A stretch of 8,214 nucleotides of DNA, taken from the NCBI GenBank assembly GCA_964395665.1, contig CAYNDH010000193.1, positions 1-8,214 on the forward strand, given 5' to 3'. The stretch comes from JAEZAF01 sp964395665 (lineage in GTDB: Bacteria > Chloroflexota > Anaerolineae > Aggregatilineales > Phototrophicaceae). Positions 1-6,900 of the stretch are shown here, in pieces; within the stretch, counting starts at the first letter, position 1; each line of letters starts with the position of its first letter. A program made the translations under genes and the position numbers. The notes below the pieces were generated by a model, which saw only the letters and a list, made by a program, of their open reading frames with translations, searched no databases and was not told where the DNA came from.

Positions 1-1004
1 GCCAGCGCCATCAGCCCCTGATTGGTGCAGATATTGCTGCTGGCCTTTTCGCGCCGGATATCCTGCTCCCGTGGGCGCAGCGTCATCACATAGGCGCGCT
101 TGCCATCATGATCGCCCGTTTCACCGATGATGCGTCCGGCGATCTTGCGGACGTATTCCGTGCGCGTGGCGAAAAAGCCCAGATACGGGCCGCCGAAACC
201 CAGCGATACGCCCAGCGGCTGCCCTTCACCGACCACCATATCCGCGCCGAGTTCGCCAGGGCTTTTGAACAGGCCCAGCGCCGTCGGGTTGACGACCACC
301 ACCATCAGCGCACCGGCATTATGAGCGGCTTCCGCCAGTGTCTTGAGATCTTCGATCTGGCCGAAGAAATTCGGGTATGCAATCGCCACCATCGCGGTCT
401 GATCGTCGATCTGTGCGGCCAGATCACTGACCGTCGCCTTCAGATCTTCATCCCCCGTGATATTCAGGCTGCGCCCCTGATGATAGGTGCGGACCACCTC
501 ACGATACTGCGGGTGAATACCCGGACTCAGCAGGATTTTGCTGCGCTTGTTGCGTGTCACATCCATCGCCATCGTGACCGCTTCCGCCAGACTGGTCGCG
601 CCGTCATAATGGCTGGCATTGGCCGCATCCATCCCGGTCAGCGCAGTCATCATGCTCTGATATTCGAACGTCGCCTGAAGCGTCCCCTGACTCATTTCCG
701 GCTGATACGGCGTATAAGCGGTGAAGAACTCACCCCGCAGCAGCATATGATTCACCACGGACGGGACGAAATGATGATACGCCCCTGCCCCGCGAAACAG
801 CGCGAAATCACCTGCATGTTCGTTGGCTTCCGCCAGCGCCTGCATCTCTGACGCGATTTCCATCTCGCTCAGCGGCCCCGGGATGTCAATTTTCGGGAAG
901 CGGTGGCTGGCCGGAACCGCATCAAACAGGTCTTCAATCGTCGTCACACCGATCTTCGCCAGCATCTGCTGACGTTCGATCTCTGTATGCGGAATATAAC
1001 TCAT
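1..1004 (-). CDS. gcvPA: Glycine dehydrogenase (decarboxylating) subunit 1, 3' end beyond window
   Basis: N-terminal subunit of the two-gene P-protein of the glycine cleavage system. With GcvPB it decarboxylates glycine using PLP and passes the aminomethyl group to lipoyl-GcvH in the cytoplasm. 334 codons are visible of a family length near 450. Seen: the typical GcvPA opening MSYIPHTEIERQQML, then FRGAGAYHHFVPSVV (residues 70-84), TAYTPYQPEMSQGTLQ (95-110), NASHYDGATSLAEA (129-142), GQPLGVSLGFGGPYLGF (261-277) and SSNICTNQGLMAL near the cut edge. The opening matches stand-alone GcvPA rather than full-length GcvP. The PLP lysine is in GcvPB, so its absence is expected; gcvPB probably follows beyond base 1. 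The start at 1004 is set by family similarity, since the Shine-Dalgarno is weak (AAAGAG well upstream). It lies 94 bases after gcvH, probably on the same riboswitch-controlled transcript. The spacer holds only a 5-bp hairpin (AACCG/CGGTT). Confidence 0.96.
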   Translation of the reverse strand, partial: MSYIPHTEIERQQMLAKIGVTTIEDLFDAVPASHRFPKIDIPGPLSEMEIASEMQALAEANEHAGDFALFRGAGAYHHFVPSVVNHMLLRGEFFTAYTPYQPEMSQGTLQATFEYQSMMTALTGMDAANASHYDGATSLAEAVTMAMDVTRNKRSKILLSPGIHPQYREVVRTYHQGRSLNITGDEDLKATVSDLAAQIDDQTAMVAIAYPNFFGQIEDLKTLAEAAHNAGALMVVVVNPTALGLFKSPGELGADMVVGEGQPLGVSLGFGGPYLGFFATRTEYVRKIAGRIIGETGDHDGKRAYVMTLRPREQDIRREKASSNICTNQGLMAL

Positions 1005-1098
1005 ACGTCAAATTGCTCTTTCATCATCATTGGTCAGTTTGGGAATAACCGTTGCACGGTTTCACCGATTCTTCGACGCAGCAGCAGGTCGGTCAAAC

Positions 1099-1491
1099 TT
1101 AACGGGTGCTGCAATACGCCTCATAATCACTGGCGTTCATCAGGGCATCGGCTTCCGATGCGTCCGTGAGCTGGATCTTCACAATCCAGCCGCGCCCATA
1201 CGGATCGGTGTTCATCAGTTCTGGTTCATCTTCCAGTGCCGTGTTGACTTCGGTAATCGTCCCGCTGACCGGCGTATACAGGTCAGACTGTGCCTTGACC
1301 GACTCCACCGATCCCAACTGATCGCCCTTACTGATCTCCGCCCCGACTTCCGGCAGTTCGATATACACAAGGTCATTCAGCGCATCCTGTGCATAATCGC
1401 TGATCCCGATCGTCGCCGTATCCCCTTCAACCCGCACCCATTCGTCGCTGCGATTGTATTTCAGATCGTCCGGGAATTTGATCGTAGCCAT
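1099..1491 (-). CDS. gcvH: Glycine cleavage system H protein
   Basis: Lipoyl carrier protein of the glycine cleavage system. Its lipoyl arm carries the aminomethyl group from P-protein to T-protein and is reoxidised by L-protein. It has 130 residues, the usual length, with one lipoyl domain. The lipoylation site is K66 in GSVESVKAQSDLYTPVSG (residues 60-77), with the usual Glu three residues before the lysine and Gly eleven after it. The N-terminal DEWVRVEGDTATIGISDYAQ segment (16-35) is also characteristic. The start at 1491 has a good ribosome site, AGAAAGG at 1500-1506, 8 bases upstream. It is the first gene behind the glycine riboswitch and terminator, and is followed by gcvPA. The T-protein gene is not in this cluster but is fused to glyA about 2.5 kb upstream. 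No lipoylation genes are in the window. Confidence 0.98.
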   Translation of the reverse strand: MATIKFPDDLKYNRSDEWVRVEGDTATIGISDYAQDALNDLVYIELPEVGAEISKGDQLGSVESVKAQSDLYTPVSGTITEVNTALEDEPELMNTDPYGRGWIVKIQLTDASEADALMNASDYEAYCSTR

Positions 1492-1538
1492 GTCTCATAC
1501 CTTTCTATCATGCTAAGTCTTATGAAGAAATTGAGCGT

Positions 1539-1572
1539 AAAAAAAGGACGCGCAACCATCCGCTGCGCGTCC
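1539..1572 (-). terminator. Intrinsic terminator between glycine riboswitch and gcvH (expression platform)
   Basis: On the minus strand a perfect 9-bp stem (GGACGCGCA, loop GCGGATGGT, TGCGCGTCC) is followed directly by seven T residues (1545-1539). It lies about 40 bases after the aptamer's last P1 base and about 50 bases before the gcvH start codon. This is where the transcription-termination platform of a glycine riboswitch is expected; these are usually ON switches, with glycine binding favouring read-through. No T run follows the hairpin on the plus strand, so its direction is clear. How aptamer folding would block this stem is not obvious, because the terminator shares no bases with P1. 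Confidence 0.9.
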
Positions 1573-1589
1573 TGTCAGGCAATCATTTC

Positions 1590-1612
1590 AGACAAGCCCT
1601 TCAGAGCGGTCT
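1590..1612 (-). other. Small hairpin after the aptamer (possible ghost-aptamer stem)
   Basis: Directly after the 3' strand of P1, the minus strand can fold as AGAC-C-GCTC-TGAA-GGGC-TT-GTCT: two short helices around an internal loop, capped by TGAA. Singlet glycine riboswitches often carry a remnant 'ghost aptamer' stem next to the one working aptamer, and this hairpin is in the right place for a 3' one. Its last bases (CTTGTC, 1596-1591) could instead pair with GACAGG (1576-1571), which includes the first two bases of the terminator stem. This is a fold drawn by eye. Confidence 0.4.
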
Positions 1613-1733
1613 ACACACGAATCCCTGGAACCTGAGAGTTTCACCCCTGATCCTGCGAAGATCAGAGGTTTGCCCCTTCGGCGGCCTGCACACATCCCCA
1701 CAACGCGATGTCTCAGACACTCTCTTCATGTGT
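1613..1733 (-). promoter_or_regulatory. Glycine riboswitch, single aptamer
   Basis: RNA aptamer in the leader of gcvH-gcvPA. All expected elements are visible on the minus strand: P1 ACACATGAA (1733-1725) with TTCGTGTGT (1621-1613), 9 bp with one G-U; P2 GAGAG (1724-1720) with CTCTC (1638-1634); P3 GTCTG with CAGGC, extended by an ACATC/GATGT stem; the conserved core CGCCGAAGGGGCAA (1683-1670); and a 9-bp hairpin CCTCTGATC/GATCAGGGG (1668-1644) before GTGAAACTCTCAGG. Only one aptamer is present, not the common tandem pair. A terminator follows before gcvH. In this RNA family glycine normally turns on glycine cleavage genes, so H and P proteins should rise when glycine is plentiful. Confidence 0.96.
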
Positions 1734-1749
1734 TTTCAATTCACACGGT

Positions 1750-1778
1750 ATTTTACTGACTTGACCAACCCGGCGCAA
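1750..1778 (-). promoter_or_regulatory. Probable promoter of the riboswitch-gcvH-gcvPA transcript
   Basis: On the minus strand, -35-like TTGCGC (1778-1773) is separated by exactly 17 bases from -10-like TAAAAT (1755-1750, five of six to consensus). Transcription would begin near 1743-1741, just before the 5' strand of the aptamer's P1, as expected for a riboswitch leader. The -35 box matches only at TTG. No intrinsic terminator is visible between the upstream gene's stop (1802) and here, so read-through from that gene is possible too. Confidence 0.55.
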
Positions 1779-1801
1779 GCCGTTGATCCTTTCAGCAACT
1801 A

Positions 1802-2224
1802 TCAGGAGATTGTCGGGACCGAAAGCCACTGGTAAAGCTCGCCGCGTGCGCCATCCGCAACCAGCAGGTTGAAGCACATCAGGCCGGTTGCATCGGCCAC
1901 AATCGTAGGCCGCACCACCAGCATCCCATCCTCACGGATGCCGAATGCGATATAAGCCTGTCCGGTCCCCACCTGCCGCGTCGTTTGCAGCCCGGTGATG
2001 GCCCGCAGTGATTCCAGCACATGCCTCACTTCATCATATCGCGGGCGCAGCGCCATCTCCAGCGGCCCACTGCTGATCGAGATCGCCAGATAACCACCCT
2101 CACGGCGGATCGACAAACGCGGTCGAAGTTCAGACTCTCGCTCGTCTGATGTTGCCAGTATGATGATGCCGCTGTCTTCGAGTATCTCAACACGATCAAG
2201 GGTAGCGAAATGGCGCATTGACAT
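1802..2224 (-). CDS. Conserved-looking small protein of unknown function
   Basis: I do not recognise this 140-residue protein. It has no signal peptide, membrane segment or cysteine-rich metal site. It looks like a small soluble alpha/beta protein: alternating hydrophobic strands such as GIIILAT, GYLAISIS and GMLVVRPTIVA, a short charged helix (RYDEVRHVLESLRAI), and a hydrophobic-to-polar C-terminus ending LYQWLSVP. The start is uncertain between 2224 (MSMRHF, AGGA 4 bases upstream) and 2218 (MRHF, same AGGA 10 bases upstream). The frame stays open to 2350, but that extension would run through a promoter-like site and a terminator, so it is rejected. The gene lies alone between the acyl-CoA dehydrogenase terminator and the glycine riboswitch promoter, on the same strand as both. 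Position alone gives no function; a link to glycine metabolism would be a guess. Confidence 0.7.
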   Translation of the reverse strand: MSMRHFATLDRVEILEDSGIIILATSDERESELRPRLSIRREGGYLAISISSGPLEMALRPRYDEVRHVLESLRAITGLQTTRQVGTGQAYIAFGIREDGMLVVRPTIVADATGLMCFNLLVADGARGELYQWLSVPTIS

Positions 2225-2228
2225 CGTT

Positions 2229-2232
2229 TCCT
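2229..2232 (-). promoter_or_regulatory. Ribosome binding site of the unknown small gene
   Basis: AGGA on the minus strand, 4 bases before ATG 2224 and 10 bases before ATG 2218. The spacing is off the optimum for both, so it supports a start here but does not choose between them. It argues against the upstream ATG codons at and near 2350. Confidence 0.5.
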
Positions 2233-2273
2233 GTCGTTCCTTTGAAGCTGATACAGAGTAAAACCATCCGCCG

Positions 2274-2282
2274 AGTATAACA
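2274..2282 (-). promoter_or_regulatory. Probable extended -10 promoter of the unknown small gene
   Basis: TGTTATACT on the minus strand is an extended -10 element (TGn plus TATACT, five of six to consensus), with no convincing -35 box. Transcription would begin near 2267, about 43 bases before the start codon. It lies between the terminator of the upstream gene and the proposed start, giving this gene its own transcription unit. Confidence 0.45.
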
Positions 2283-2321
2283 TACGCCCCCGGCACAATC
2301 CCACGCAGAACACACTCACCC

Positions 2322-2361
2322 GAAACAAAGAGACGGTATGACATAACCATGCCATACCGTC
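2322..2361 (-). terminator. Intrinsic terminator of the acyl-CoA dehydrogenase gene
   Basis: The minus strand has GACGGTATG paired with CATACCGTC (2361-2353 with 2340-2332). The stem continues inward through a G-U pair and CAT/ATG to a GGTT loop, giving about 13 bp. It is followed by the T-rich tail TCTTTGTTTC. It begins 29 bases after the dehydrogenase stop codon. The plus strand has no T run after the stem, so it acts on the minus strand. The tail is interrupted by C and G, so termination may be incomplete. Confidence 0.75.
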
Positions 2362-2390
2362 CCGAAACTTCTATCGTCCTGACGACTCAG

Positions 2391-3587
2391 CTACACAAAC
2401 GCACTGATACCGGTCAGTTCGCGGCCCACAATCAGCGTCTGCACTTCGTTCGTGCCTTCGTAGGTGTAAATCACTTCAATGTCGGTCAGCAGACGCGCAA
2501 CATGATTTTCAATCAGCAGGCCGTTGCCGCCCATGATCTCACGTGCCATCAGCCCCACCTGACGCGCCTTGCGTGCGTTGTTGTACTTCGCCATCGACGC
2601 CATGCCCTCATTGAAGGTCCCCTGTGCGATGGCATTTGCCAACTGGAAGCTCAGGAGCTGCATCAGTGTGACTTCGGTCGCCATCTCGACCAGCTTCTGC
2701 TGGATGAGCTGGAAGCTGGCAATCGGCTTGCCGAACTGTTCACGCTGCTTGGCATATTCCAGCGCCAGTTCGAATGCACCCGCCGCTGCACCTGCTGCTT
2801 CCCATGCCACACCATAACGGCCCAGCACCAGCACCTTACCCATATCACGTGACGAACGGGCTTTTTCCAGCTTGTTTGCGATCGGGATACGGACATTCTC
2901 CAGCGTAATATCCGCATTCAGGATGGCACGCTTGCCGATCTTGCCCTGAATATCACGGATGGTCACGCCCTCAGTCTGCTGCGGATTTTCCAGCACGAAT
3001 CCGCCGAACTCACCGTCTTCATCACGCGCCCACACGATGATAATATCAGCAATCGACGCGTTCCCAATCCAGCGCTTGGCCCCATTAATGACATAATGAT
3101 CGCCGTCCAGCCGTACCGTGGTCTGAATATCCACTGCATTCGAACCGCGCTCCGGCTCTGTCAGGGCAAATGCACCGATCTTCTCCAGCTTCGACATCGC
3201 AGGCAGCCAGCGTTCGCGCTGCTCATTCGATCCAAGCAGGCCGATTGAACCCATCGCCAGCCCTGAATGCACACCGAAGAACGTCGCAATCGAGCCGTCG
3301 CCCTTCGCCAGTTCATACATCAGCAGCCCCATCGCCAGCGGGTCCAGGCCGGCGCTGTCCCACCCACGGATCATCCCGCCGATGATCGGTGTCGAGAATT
3401 TGCCCAGCTTCATCGCGATTTCACGCGGGAATTCAGCTTTTTCCCAGTACGGGTTGATGTTCGGCAGCACTTCATGCTGGACGAACTCACGCGCTTCGTC
3501 CCGCACGGCCTTCTGCTCATCCATCAGGAAGTTTTCCATATTCAGAAAATCAAATCCCGTCAGGGTCTGTTCTTTGTCATTCAGCAT
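2391..3587 (-). CDS. Acyl-CoA dehydrogenase, glutaryl-CoA dehydrogenase/ACX4-like
   Basis: FAD enzyme that oxidises an acyl-CoA to the 2-enoyl-CoA, probably passing electrons to ETF. Numbered from the upstream ATG at 3608 (405 residues; 398 from the preferred start), it has the whole fold: FAD/substrate loop GAFALTEPERGSNA (145-158), RWIGNASIAD (179-188), KQREQFGKPIASFQLIQQKL (287-306), and the catalytic-base region IYTYEGTNEVQTLIVGRELTG (380-400) with Glu384. These motifs place it in the GCDH/plant ACX4 clade. True glutaryl-CoA dehydrogenases have an arginine for the substrate carboxylate in the motif GYRS; here the aligned stretch is GSIATFF, with alanine. A monocarboxylic acyl-CoA is therefore more likely than glutaryl-CoA. 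The start at 3587 has GAGG 9 bases upstream, while ATG 3608 has only AGG 3 bases upstream. It has its own terminator and no obvious link to glycine metabolism. Confidence 0.92.
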   Translation of the reverse strand: MLNDKEQTLTGFDFLNMENFLMDEQKAVRDEAREFVQHEVLPNINPYWEKAEFPREIAMKLGKFSTPIIGGMIRGWDSAGLDPLAMGLLMYELAKGDGSIATFFGVHSGLAMGSIGLLGSNEQRERWLPAMSKLEKIGAFALTEPERGSNAVDIQTTVRLDGDHYVINGAKRWIGNASIADIIIVWARDEDGEFGGFVLENPQQTEGVTIRDIQGKIGKRAILNADITLENVRIPIANKLEKARSSRDMGKVLVLGRYGVAWEAAGAAAGAFELALEYAKQREQFGKPIASFQLIQQKLVEMATEVTLMQLLSFQLANAIAQGTFNEGMASMAKYNNARKARQVGLMAREIMGGNGLLIENHVARLLTDIEVIYTYEGTNEVQTLIVGRELTGISAFV

Positions 3588-3596
3588 ATTTTCAAA

Positions 3597-3600
3597 CCTC
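3597..3600 (-). promoter_or_regulatory. Ribosome binding site choosing the dehydrogenase start
   Basis: GAGG on the minus strand, 9 bases before ATG 3587. The alternative in-frame ATG at 3608 lies upstream of this site and has only AGG 3 bases away. This favours a start at residue 8 of the longest frame (MLNDKEQ). Confidence 0.6.
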
Positions 3601-3638
3601 AGTTCCATCTACCTGTCAATTAATCTAACCATCATTCG

Positions 3639-3667
3639 ATTTTAGCAGCACTTAACTGAAAATTAAA
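3639..3667 (-). promoter_or_regulatory. Possible promoter of the acyl-CoA dehydrogenase gene
   Basis: In an A/T-rich stretch of the minus strand, TAAAAT (3644-3639) lies 17 bases after TTTAAT (3667-3662). The -10 box is the same hexamer as in the proposed gcvH promoter, but the -35 box is poor. Transcription would start near 3632, between the strong terminator at 3692-3730 and the gene. The A/T bias and this position are the main support. Confidence 0.4.
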
Positions 3668-3691
3668 TTGAATCTTCATTAGATTATCCCT

Positions 3692-3730
3692 ACAAAAAAG
3701 AACGGAGATGGACGCAGCATCTCCGTTCTC
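3692..3730 (-). terminator. Strong intrinsic terminator downstream of glyA-gcvT
   Basis: A perfect 12-bp stem, AGAACGGAGATG with CATCTCCGTTCT (3729-3718 and 3710-3699), loop CTGCGTC, followed on the minus strand by a six-T run (3699-3694, the first T closing the stem). It ends transcription coming from the fusion gene about 220 bases past that gene's stop, separating it from the dehydrogenase. Because it is about 100 bases before the dehydrogenase start it could also be read as an attenuator of that gene, but a promoter-like site lies after it and no regulatory RNA is recognisable upstream of it. Confidence 0.85.
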
Positions 3731-3762
3731 AGGTCATTTGAAAACATTCACCGAACTTCTGT

Positions 3763-3788
3763 AGGGGAGGGCCTGTGTGCCCTCCCTT
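3763..3788. repeat. GC-rich hairpin repeat, REP-like
   Basis: Inverted repeat GGGAGGGC, loop CTGTGT, GCCCTCCC, extended by a G-T and an A-T pair to about 10 bp. The form, GTAGGGG followed by a GC-rich arm, a short loop and the complementary arm, resembles short intergenic palindromes scattered through many Chloroflexota genomes. Only one copy is in the window, so calling it a dispersed repeat is inference. Confidence 0.5.
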
Positions 3789-3835
3789 TCGTACCAGTTT
3801 AAGCCGTGAAAGCCACCATTCTCTAAGCGGTACGA
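3789..3835. repeat. Short spaced inverted repeat
   Basis: TCGTACC (3789-3795) and its exact reverse complement GGTACGA (3829-3835) flank 33 bases, directly next to the REP-like hairpin. The two may be parts of one intergenic element. Seven-base arms can arise by chance, so confidence is low. Confidence 0.3.
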
Positions 3836-3839
3836 TACA

Positions 3840-3942
3840 CCCCCACCTAAATCTCTCCCCTTCTCCACCTTGGGCCGGGGGATGAGGTTTCCTAACATCG
3901 AGAGTTAAAAACCTACCCTTGAAAGGGTCGGAGATAGGGGGC
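3840..3942. repeat. Imperfect inverted-repeat intergenic element, MITE- or REP-like
   Basis: About 100 bases between the fusion gene's stop and the REP-like hairpin. The ends are imperfect inverted repeats: CCCCC (3840-3844) and ATCTC at the left against GAGAT and GGGGG (3937-3941) at the right. Inside are CCCC/GGGG arms (3857-3860 and 3877-3880), AGGTTT/AAACCT, and the small palindrome ACCCTTGAAAGGGT. There is no coding frame with gene-like features. C-rich then G-rich intergenic blocks of this kind are common in Chloroflexota. It could be a non-autonomous mobile remnant or a structured 3' untranslated region. Confidence 0.4.
3907..3928 (-). terminator. Weak terminator-like hairpin just after glyA-gcvT
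   Basis: On the minus strand ACCCT-TTCA-AGGGT is followed by AGG and five T residues, beginning about 20 bases past the stop codon at 3951. With only five paired bases it would be a weak terminator. It lies inside the larger imperfect inverted repeat, so the repeat may supply the 3' end of the transcript, with the stronger hairpin at 3692-3730 as a backstop. Confidence 0.3.
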
Positions 3943-3950
3943 TTTTCAGC

Positions 3951-6900
3951 TTACGAACCCTTGCGCCGCTTCATAAACCGGCTCAGGACCACCGCCGCTT
4001 CTGGCATCGGTGCTTTAGCGCCAAGTGACAGATTCGCCAGTGACTGCGGCTTGGAGCGCTCCGAACCGGCATAAATCCAGATCGGCGTGCCTTCCCGCAG
4101 ATACGCGGATTTCAGATAAACCTGCCCACTCTGGAAGCCGTCGCTGTCAAGGCTGCAACTTGTCACCAGTCCGACAACGCGCCCCTTGCGATCCACCACC
4201 GGATCACCCTGATGCGCCGGACGTGCGCCCCTGGTTTCCAGCCGGAAGCGTGTCACCTCGGCATCACGCTGCGCCTCATGCTGGACATATGCCGCCTTGC
4301 CGACGAAAAACGGCTTCGACAGCTTGACATAATTCTCGAAACCAGCATCCGCCGGGTTCATCTTCAGCGGACCAGCCAGTTCATGACCGTACAGCGGCAG
4401 TCCGGCTTCCGTCCGCAGGCTGTCACGCGCCGCCAGACCACACGGCACCGCCCCCAGTTCCACCAGTTGACGGAACAGCTCCGGCGCCTGATCGGGATGC
4501 ACGAAGATCTCGTATGCGTTCCGCTCACCGGTATAACCTGTGCGCGAGATCAGCAAATCGAAGCCGCCCAGATGCGCCTGTGTGATTCCCGCCCACATCA
4601 GGCCCTTGACCGCCGCCTTGTCTTCATCAAGGCCGGAAAGCTGCATCAGAATATCGAGACTCTTCGGCCCTTGCAGCGCGACATCGACACGCTGATCCCG
4701 CCCCGACGATGCAGATCGCAGATCGCGCAGGGTAAACTGATCCACGCCATCTGCCCGCCGCCATGCCACATGTGGATCAATCTGCACTTCGCCGTTCTTG
4801 ACCGCATTCAGCCATGCCCAGTTCTTATCATTATTTGAGGCATTCACCACCAGCAGATAATGTGTCTCCGCCAGGCGGTAGATCATCAGGTCATCCAGCG
4901 GGACGCCATGCACATCCAGCAGGAAGGTATACTGCGAATCACCAATCTCCAGACTACTGACATCGTTGGTCGCCACGATATTCAGGAAGTGCGCCGCCCC
5001 TTCACCGTAGACATCGAATACGCCCATGTGCGTCACATCAAATACGCCGCTGTGATTCCGTACCGCAAGATGCTCTTCTGTCACCGAGCTGTACCACACC
5101 GGCATATCATATCCGGCAAACTCGACCAGCTTCGCGCCCAACGACACATGCAGGTCATGCAGCGTCGTCGTCTTCAGTGGTGCATCCGCCGGTTCTTCCC
5201 AGTCGAATTCCCATTTGACCGTGCTGCCCTGAACACCGCCAAAATCCTCACCATTCATCCCGATGAAATAGGATTTGTTCAGTGAGAAGCCTTCATTCTC
5301 GCTGAAGGCCGGGATCTGCGCCGTCGGGCTGATCACACGCACATCCACCGGGCCGGGGGCCTTCGCATGGACATCCTGTGTGTCGAAGATCACAAACCCA
5401 TCGGACAGCGACCGCAGCCATGCCGCGACCACACCGGCATTATCATTCACATGCAGCAGATAACTGCCGCCTACATTCTGTACAAGTCCATGCGTCAGTT
5501 CGCGGCCTGTCGGTGTCAGCAGGCGTGTCGGCTGCTGTTCTCCGACTGCCAGTGACAGCACATCGCTCGTCAGCACGGTATGCAGGAATTCCCCCGCCTT
5601 CTCGCCCCAGATCGACAGTGTATAAGCGCCATCAATCGTATCGGCATACGCGAAATGCGGGTAATCATCCGCCGCAGCCTGTGTATCAATACCAGCACTC
5701 GCCGCCAGTTCGCGCACACGGATGCGCGCATTCTGAAGCACTTCGAAGTCAATTTTTGCCCGTGGAGTCGGCGCTTTCTTCCCGCTGTAGCTGAATGGCA
5801 CACAGCCTTGCAGCACATCAGCGATAATATCCGCCAGCAGGTCAATCTCCGTTTCGGCAAAGCCGCGCTGGGTAATCCACGGTGTCCCCAGTCGGATACC
5901 CGACGGGCGCAGTGCGCTGGTATCCCCCGGCACGGTCTGACGGTTGCACACAATCCCTGCGAGATCGAGAATCCGCGCCGCCATATCGCCGCTCAGTGTC
6001 GTGCCGTCCGGCCCGACAATCGACGAGCAGTCCACATTCAGCAGATGGGTATCCGTCCCGCCAAATGGCAGGCTGAATCCGCGTGCTTCCAGCCGTTCCG
6101 CCAGCCGCCGCGCATTGCTCAGTGTCTGCTGCTGAAGCGCCCTGAACTGTGGCGTCGCCGCCAGCTTGAGCGCCACGGCCAGCGCCGCAATTGAATTGAC
6201 ATGCGGCCCGCCCTGCTCACCGGGGAACACCGCACGATCCAGTTTGGACGACAGATTTTTCTTGTGTGTGATAATCACCGCGCCGCGTGGCCCGCCCAGC
6301 GTTTTGTGCGTCGTAAACGTGATAATATCCGCAATCCCAACCGGGCTGGGATAGACTCCCGCTGCCACCAGTCCAGCCACATGCGCGATGTCCGCCAGCA
6401 GCACTGCCCCTACCTCATCAGCGATCTGGCGGTATTTCTGCCAGTCCGCCGCAAATGGATAGCTGCTGTAACCACCGATGATCAGCTTCGGCTTATGCTC
6501 CAGCGCCAGTTCGCGCATCCGGTCATAATCAATTTTGCCGGTCTCCGGGTTGATGCCATAGCTGACGATATTAAAGAATCGGCCACTGCGGTTGACCGGG
6601 CTGCCATGCGTCAGGTGACCGCCTTCGATCAGGTCCATGCCCATGACGGTATCACCCGGCTTGAGCAGTGCTGTATACACCGCGTTATTCGCTGGCCCAC
6701 CGGAAAGCGGCTGCACATTGATGTACAGATCTTCCGGCTTCAGTCCATTGGCGGCGAATACCTCAGCCGCACGACGGCGCGTCAGCGCTTCGATAATATC
6801 CGCGTATTCTGTCCCCTTGTAATAGCGCTCGTCACTGTAACGCCGGTACTCCGCCAGCCGCACCGGATAATCCAGAATATCTTCCTGGGTCAGCGTCCGG

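Noticed and set aside
108..851. Plus-strand open frame of 247 codons
   Set aside because: It lies wholly inside gcvPA on the other strand; its protein is rich in Arg, His and Gln with no family motifs, typical of an antisense shadow.
1030..1635. Plus-strand open frame of 201 codons
   Set aside because: It covers gcvH, the terminator and part of the riboswitch in antisense. The minus-strand features there are certain, and this frame has no recognisable protein features.
2225..2350. N-terminal extension of the unknown small gene to an ATG at 2350
   Set aside because: The extension runs through the dehydrogenase terminator and a promoter-like site, and its start codon lies inside the terminator stem-loop.
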